NCBI GenBank assembly: GCA_903813345.2
Contig: CAIIXF020000006.1
Location: forward strand, 9,476,989 to 9,540,988
Direction of reading: 5' to 3'
Length of the DNA: 64,000 nt
Source of the DNA: Owenia fusiformis
Lineage: Eukaryota; Annelida; Polychaeta; Sabellida; Oweniidae
Shown here: piece after piece, positions 60,501-64,000 of the stretch
How positions within the stretch are numbered: the stretch's first letter is position 1
Layout of the letters: the number at the start of each line of letters is the position of its first letter
Made by a program: the position numbers and the translations under genes
Notes under the pieces: model-generated
What the model was told of the DNA's origin: nothing
What the model saw: only the letters and a program-made list of their open reading frames with translations
The model's database searches: none

Positions 60501-63500
60501 ATTGGAATACAGTGGATAAATAAACCAGATGATCAGACAGCTTTTTTTGTGTTGAGCCATGGGCAATTTGACAACAAAGAGGACACAATATCATTACGGT
60601 TTCAATCGCATAACTTTTGCACCAGTGAGATGACAACCTTTTATAGGCAAAACAGTGAGTAAATATTTCCCAATTTCACATTTCTACATCCATCTATTGT
60701 ACTCTATTCTGCGAATTTTGGTAACCTCAGAATTTTAAGGTAAAATCTGTTATGAATGATCATATTTATATTAGAGATTATTTCATGATCAAGGGGAGTA
60801 CGCCAGTGATTCACCCAAACCATGTGTGATAAAAAAGAGTTTATACTAGCAAATACAGATCCTAAACTAACATTAAAAAATATTCTTGACGTTTTCCAGC
60901 AACTTTGCCTAAAGACTGTAGTGATGACACTAGCTTTACTGGTGTTAGAACAATCCAACCACAGGGACAAGATTCATTCAGAGTATACTGCAGTGGGGGA
61001 TGTGTCTACATGGCCAGGCGATTTGATGGGAGTCTTGATTTTTACAGAGGCTGGGTCGAGTATCAAAGAGGGTTTGGAACCCCAGTAGGGGAATATTTCA
61101 TTGGCCTGGACAATCTTCATCATTTATTGAATCAAAGGAACTATAAACTCAGAGTTTACCTTACCATGTGGCCCCCACAGAGTGAAACACGCCATGCTAA
61201 CTACTCCATATTTGATGTGAGCGACCAACATGATAACTACAGATTGACAATTGGAGGTTATAGTGGCACTGCAGGGGACTCCCTTTCTTACCACAATGGT
61301 ATGGTCTTTAGTACAAAGGATGCCGGTAGTAACAAACAGTGTGCTATTAACTCTGGAGGGGCTTGGTGGTATAAAAATTGTTATTTCTCCAATTTGTTTG
61401 GTTTCTATAGTAGTGGCCCCAAGTGCACTGTTTCTATTAAGTGTGCAGCTTGGGTAAAATGGCCAAATGAAATTAGCCCATCTCAAAATTATTACTATTC
61501 TTTCAAAAAGATTGACATGAAAGTTTGCCCAAAATAATATGATACTCTCTAAACATAATTAGATAAATTGGATACATTTTATTGTAATGGTACCAAAATA
61601 TATGTACATGTACTGTATATCTATGGGGAAGAAAATGTTTGTAAAGTTTATCCTGCATCAATACTGCAGTATAGAATATTTATGTTATCCTCTATCAAAT
61701 GTTCATCTTCTGGGGCAAATCAACTTTAGTTGAACCTTTGAATTTTTACTCTGCATGTAAATTTATTTATCTTTGGTATATCTATAACACAAATGCTTGG
61801 GCATAACTAAAATGTTCAAATATCTACTTTGAATTACATTTACTGGGCAATAAGTTTGTTTTGAACAGACCTAGGGTGCTCTTGGTGCTCAGATCTAACA
61901 GATGCCATGATAGTGATTCAAGTATGAGGCAAAAGCCATCAATAGCAACAGGAGTGAAAAATATATTGTAATTGAGGTGTAACATATAGGAATATCATAG
62001 CTTTGCCAAAACCTGCATATTTTCCACATAGACCTCACCACGTGGCCTCCTCAAATTGAACAAGGCATTAACATGCAAAATGTCACCACCTGCCATTTGC
62101 TACAGGCACTGACCACCTACTGCCAACTGTCAAACACCACTCACAAAAAAGTTGGATGCTATATAACATGTGACCACTCATGGTGATAACATAATTATGT
62201 CATCCTGGAGATGGATGAGATCAATAAACATTGACAATTAGAGGTTATTGAACAATTAAGATTTTCTACAGGGTGCCCCACCCCATCTGGGCTTTTCATT
62301 TTCCTGAATATAATTATCATTATGCAAAAATAAAGCAATGCTTACTATTGGTTGGTTTGTTAGCATCAACAGTGTCATCTGGTGGAGTAAGAATGAAGTT
62401 GATCCAGCGTATAAACCCTCGCTCTTGTTTCTCTATCCACCTCTCATCATAGTACATGTTCTTGCTAGCGAATGGCATAGGATGTTTAGGAAGGGCTGAA
62501 AATAGGTCAACATTGTTCCTAATGGTTTACTGTAGCAGTAATACACAGGTGTGTGAATCTGGGTGCAAATAATATGGTCAATGCAATGTTTGTATACTGT
62601 AACTATAAAGCACATACTAGTTACGTATTAACAGATTCGATGTAATTTTCAAGATGAATTTAAAAAAAACAGGCCAAATAGCTGGAGTTACAATGATGAT
62701 TCAAAGATTTAGATGAGAGGACAGAGTTTGATGGTTGACGTACCTGTTTTAGCCTTCTTAGTCAGTACCAGTCTAGATTTAGCAAGGCCCTTCACTGAAG
62801 GTTTGCTGCCAATACTTTTACGTGCCTTAGGTGGACTACGACCTGTCCTTGTTTTAATGGCAGCTATAATAGATATAGGAATTCGTATGTGAGTATCTGT
62901 GTACAATATCAAATTCAACCAGTTTACTTTAAACATCATCAATATAAAAATACAAGAATGAAGTGGCCATCAGTGCTACAGAAACGACCATTTAATCTTG
63001 GATACACAAATGGCAAGGCATTTATGGTTCTGTTTGCATTATAGATAATAACAGATTTTAATTGGTAGAATTTATAACGTAACCATATCTTTAACTTACC
63101 ATTCCTTCTCAGCTGCATAGTGCGTGTCATAGGTCTATCTGGGGTGCCTGAGTTTTTAGATTTTACAGCCATCTTAGCCTCTGGGGACTTCAGCTTCTTT
63201 AGTGGCTTCTGGACACGTCTCGTCTCACTCTCGCTCCTACTTTGGCTATGGGTTCTTTTAGCGGAGAAAATGGCACGAGGTTCTGTGGTAATACTATTGC
63301 TGGGTGGTCTACTTCTAAACCTTGAAGACTTTGTGACTGTCTCAGTCGCAATCTCCCTCGGTTTCTTCTTAACTGTATTCAGTTCAGGACTTATGGTCCA
63401 AGCTTCATTGTTGAGAACTTTATCAGGAGTGGCTTGCTTAGTAATGTCTGGTTTTACATCAGTTGGTCCTATCTCTATAGCATCCTTGTTCAGCTCATTG

Positions 63501-64000
63501 GTTGCTTCCAAACTGGTGTTATGTTCACTAGCAACTGGGCTTGCCTTTGGAGTGTCTGGATCTTCATGATCTCTTGCTATTGGGGTGCAGTTGTTTTCAT
63601 ACTCGAAATCAGTGGTTTCTGACTTTATCGGAGACTGATACACATCTTTGATGTCTACAGCTTCATTTTGCAATTGATTCCCTAACACTGACATATTGTT
63701 GAGGTTAGCTACTTCAAGAGCTTCTACCATCTCATCAATTTCGTTATGTGCTTCTGAGTCATCACTCTTGATGGAGTCATTATCATTGATACTAGATACA
63801 TCACTAAGGAGGGATCTCTCTAAGCCATCAGTGCAACTATAGTATGTGGTATCTGCAGTGGACAGTGTGGACAAAGTAGAGGAATTCAACTCAGGTTCTG
63901 GTTTAACATCTTCCCCAAGGGACTCGTCGTCCTCATTATCATTACTGTCCTCATTTTCGCTATCTCCCTGTTTCTCATAAGGTGATTGCTCAATCTTGAT
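39544..64000 (-). CDS. ASPM: ASPM, abnormal spindle protein, N terminus beyond the window
   Basis: Twenty-four minus-strand exons, read from the right: 64000(open)-63100, 62863-62744, 62495-62346, 55837-55629, 55383-55316, 55160-55019, 54539-54409, 54179-54004, 53491-53346, 52571-52486, 52315-52210, 52034-51925, 50605-50410, 50168-50095, 49820-49620, 49278-48736, 48440-48201, 47972-43701, 43580-43431, 43195-43004, 42598-42396, 41995-41841, 41129-40980 and 39804-39544. They total 8,982 nt in one frame. Domains in order: a disordered acidic Ser/Thr region; [23 protein letters not shown]; two calponin-homology domains ([31 protein letters not shown]); a very long IQ-motif array from 49,680 to 43,020; and a helical C-terminal domain ([22 protein letters not shown]). 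ASPM works at spindle poles, binds microtubule minus ends and recruits calmodulin through IQ motifs. The N-terminal ASH domain expected for the family would lie beyond 64,000. The 6.5 kb intron 62,345-55,838 contains an unrelated plus-strand gene. Confidence 0.96.
40260..40965. mobile_element. Tandem-unit element related to the 35.9 kb element, inverted
   Basis: A unit of about 145-150 bp (ataaaatttgaaccaaatc ... ggccgccattttgaaatta) repeats from about 40,263 to 40,860. It ends gaacttcgttcagtgggata, the reverse complement of the head of the 35,883 element. It also has a rudimentary acggacaaacaaacggacgg microsatellite in place of the cgtccg run. It stops about 14 bp from the splice donor of an ASPM exon at 40,980. 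The left boundary is uncertain and may reach about 40,085. Confidence 0.7.
41404..41760. repeat. Fold-back element with nested arms
   Basis: Actggatgaccaagaggtgg...ccagaatacctatcc near 41,404-41,443 is mirrored by ggataggtattctggcatat...ggtcatccagta near 41,480-41,522. A third partial copy lies at 41,612. Tttattatgcacctc (about 41,527) is inverted as gaggtgcataata (about 41,740). Within an ASPM intron. Confidence 0.7.
44580..45480 (-). repeat. Recent 438 bp in-frame duplication inside the ASPM IQ exon
   Basis: Two adjacent 146-residue blocks are nearly identical, both running from [15 protein letters not shown] through [20 protein letters not shown] to [11 protein letters not shown]. At DNA level tagctcctctgag occurs at 44,963 and 45,401, 438 bp apart. 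Differences are few (for example ARKTFLQKK against ARKTFLQQR), so the duplication is much younger than the IQ array around it. Confidence 0.9.
48880..49200 (-). repeat. 87 bp (29-residue) tandem IQ repeats in ASPM
   Basis: Four to five consecutive units of about 29 residues read [20 protein letters not shown] with only a few substitutions. Cttcctagccag recurs every 87 bp on the plus strand. This homogeneous block contrasts with the diverged IQ motifs in the neighbouring exon. Confidence 0.9.
50925..51245 (+). repeat. Dispersed repeat with promoter-like head, copy 2
   Basis: Atgcgcatgcgtcc, then ctataaatag at 50,958, then aaggtaagccagga near 50,992, then about 230 bp aligning with 9,120-9,345 (for example gaaattggtcatttcgaac against caaatggctcattttgaac). 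The element lies in an ASPM intron, opposite to ASPM. Confidence 0.65.
52760..52965. repeat. Inverted repeat in an ASPM intron
   Basis: Ttggcccccacgtgat near 52,765 is exactly inverted as atcacgtgggggccaa near 52,947. Both are followed (in the plus reading) by taacgtcaca-type sequence. Possibly the tips of a small element. Confidence 0.5.
57510..61537 (+). CDS. Secreted coiled-coil, tandem-domain, fibrinogen-related protein
   Basis: Eight exons: 57510-58125, 58349-58393, 58578-58622, 58750-59097, 59613-59657, 59844-59873, 60307-60654 and 60900-61537. They total 2,115 nt, 704 residues, with every intron in phase 1. [22 protein letters not shown] is a signal peptide. Exon 1 then encodes a coiled coil built of two repeats, each with an NCC cysteine pair and an NNVTK/YNVTK-like segment, which probably oligomerises through disulfides. 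Exons 2-3 and 5-6 encode Thr/Pro-rich linkers. Exons 4 and 7 (116 residues each) encode a beta-rich domain starting GTWVGSFDC and ending [10 protein letters not shown]. The last exon is a fibrinogen-related domain of about 212 residues: [55 protein letters not shown]. The canonical calcium-site Asp run after FSTKD is changed to AGSNKQ, and extra cysteines are present ([14 protein letters not shown]). Family members are often glycan-binding or defence lectins. That role is inference. Nested on the opposite strand in an ASPM intron. Confidence 0.88.
58330..59240 (+). repeat. Duplicated exon block, copy 1 (exons 2-4)
   Basis: Exons of 45, 45 and 348 bp with their flanking intron sequence match the block at 59,590-60,795 in order and wording, for example gtgagtaatctctat after exon 2 and ctacatccatctattgtact after exon 4. 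Confidence 0.85.
59290..59570. repeat. Degraded copy of the 40.3 kb tandem-unit element
   Basis: Ccattttgaattgagcagac, aaaattccttctcgagcagt and aaggcataagcacataaaat follow the same order as at 40,780-40,860. It sits between the two duplicated exon blocks of the fibrinogen-domain gene. Confidence 0.65.
59590..60795 (+). repeat. Duplicated exon block, copy 2 (exons 5-7)
   Basis: Exons of 45, 30 and 348 bp. It matches copy 1 in exons and introns, but is longer because of a fold-back insertion at 59,996-60,228. The middle linker exon is 15 bp shorter than in copy 1, keeping frame and phase. Confidence 0.85.
59996..60228. mobile_element. ~230 bp fold-back element in the intron before exon 7
   Basis: Caggggatagaaacgcgtcc followed by agtatttt (60,003) is inverted as aaaatactggacgtgtttct followed by tatcccctg (60,191). 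It is absent from the equivalent intron of copy 1, so it inserted after the block duplication. Confidence 0.75.
62070..62195. repeat. Dispersed repeat family A, copy
   Basis: Acatgcaaaatgtcaccacc ... cacaaaaaagttggatgc matches 23,860-23,960 on the same strand. In the large ASPM intron, downstream of the nested gene. Confidence 0.65.

Overview
The window is animal nuclear DNA. Its genes are split by GT-AG introns and match metazoan families (ASPM, CDC73/parafibromin, cytosolic 6-phosphogluconolactonase, a cadherin-repeat protein, a GT11 fucosyltransferase, a fibrinogen-domain protein). Introns are mostly 0.2-1 kb and carry many short fold-back elements, tandem arrays and a CGTC/CGTA microsatellite element. 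That fits a marine invertebrate (lophotrochozoan or invertebrate deuterostome). I cannot fix the phylum from the sequence alone. No bacterial operon, CRISPR array, tRNA or rRNA was seen.

Layout. 1-1,560 is a tandem array with a unit of about 130 bp. 2,619-4,331 (minus) holds three exons of an unrecognised acidic, Ser-rich protein that is incomplete at both ends. 7,033-21,555 (plus) is a 24-exon cadherin-repeat gene. Its exons join into one 1,221-residue frame with a signal peptide, about eleven cadherin repeats and no visible membrane anchor. Its introns hold a 2.5 kb inverted-repeat element containing two further elements, and an 825 bp near-perfect palindrome. 22,206-23,711 (plus) is an intronless GT11 alpha-1,2-fucosyltransferase-like gene. 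24,891-28,956 (minus) is 6-phosphogluconolactonase (PGLS), with two decayed copies of its last exon in the preceding intron. It is head to head with CDC73 (29,162-35,446, plus), with 205 bp between the start codons. 35,447-39,543 is intergenic and holds a 1.1 kb microsatellite-headed element with a 289 bp higher-order repeat. 39,544-64,000 (minus) is ASPM, open at its N-terminal side at the window edge: 24 exons and about 2,990 codons, one of them a 4,272 bp exon packed with IQ motifs.

The most interesting locus is nested on the plus strand in the largest ASPM intron (57,510-61,537). It encodes a secreted 704-residue protein: signal peptide, coiled coil with paired cysteines, two copies of a beta-rich domain I could not place in a named family, Thr/Pro linkers encoded by 30-45 bp exons, and a C-terminal fibrinogen-related domain. 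Every intron is phase 1. The two copies of the unnamed domain are almost identical in their first half and in the adjoining introns, but differ at about half of the codons in a central 130 bp, nearly all of them replacements. This looks like a recently duplicated, diversifying recognition module.

The genes do not form one pathway. CDC73 (Paf1 complex), PGLS (pentose phosphate pathway) and ASPM (spindle poles) are housekeeping or cell-cycle genes. The cadherin, fucosyltransferase and fibrinogen-domain genes concern the cell surface or secretion. Exon boundaries were read by eye from splice signals and reading-frame continuity. All multi-exon models stay in frame throughout.
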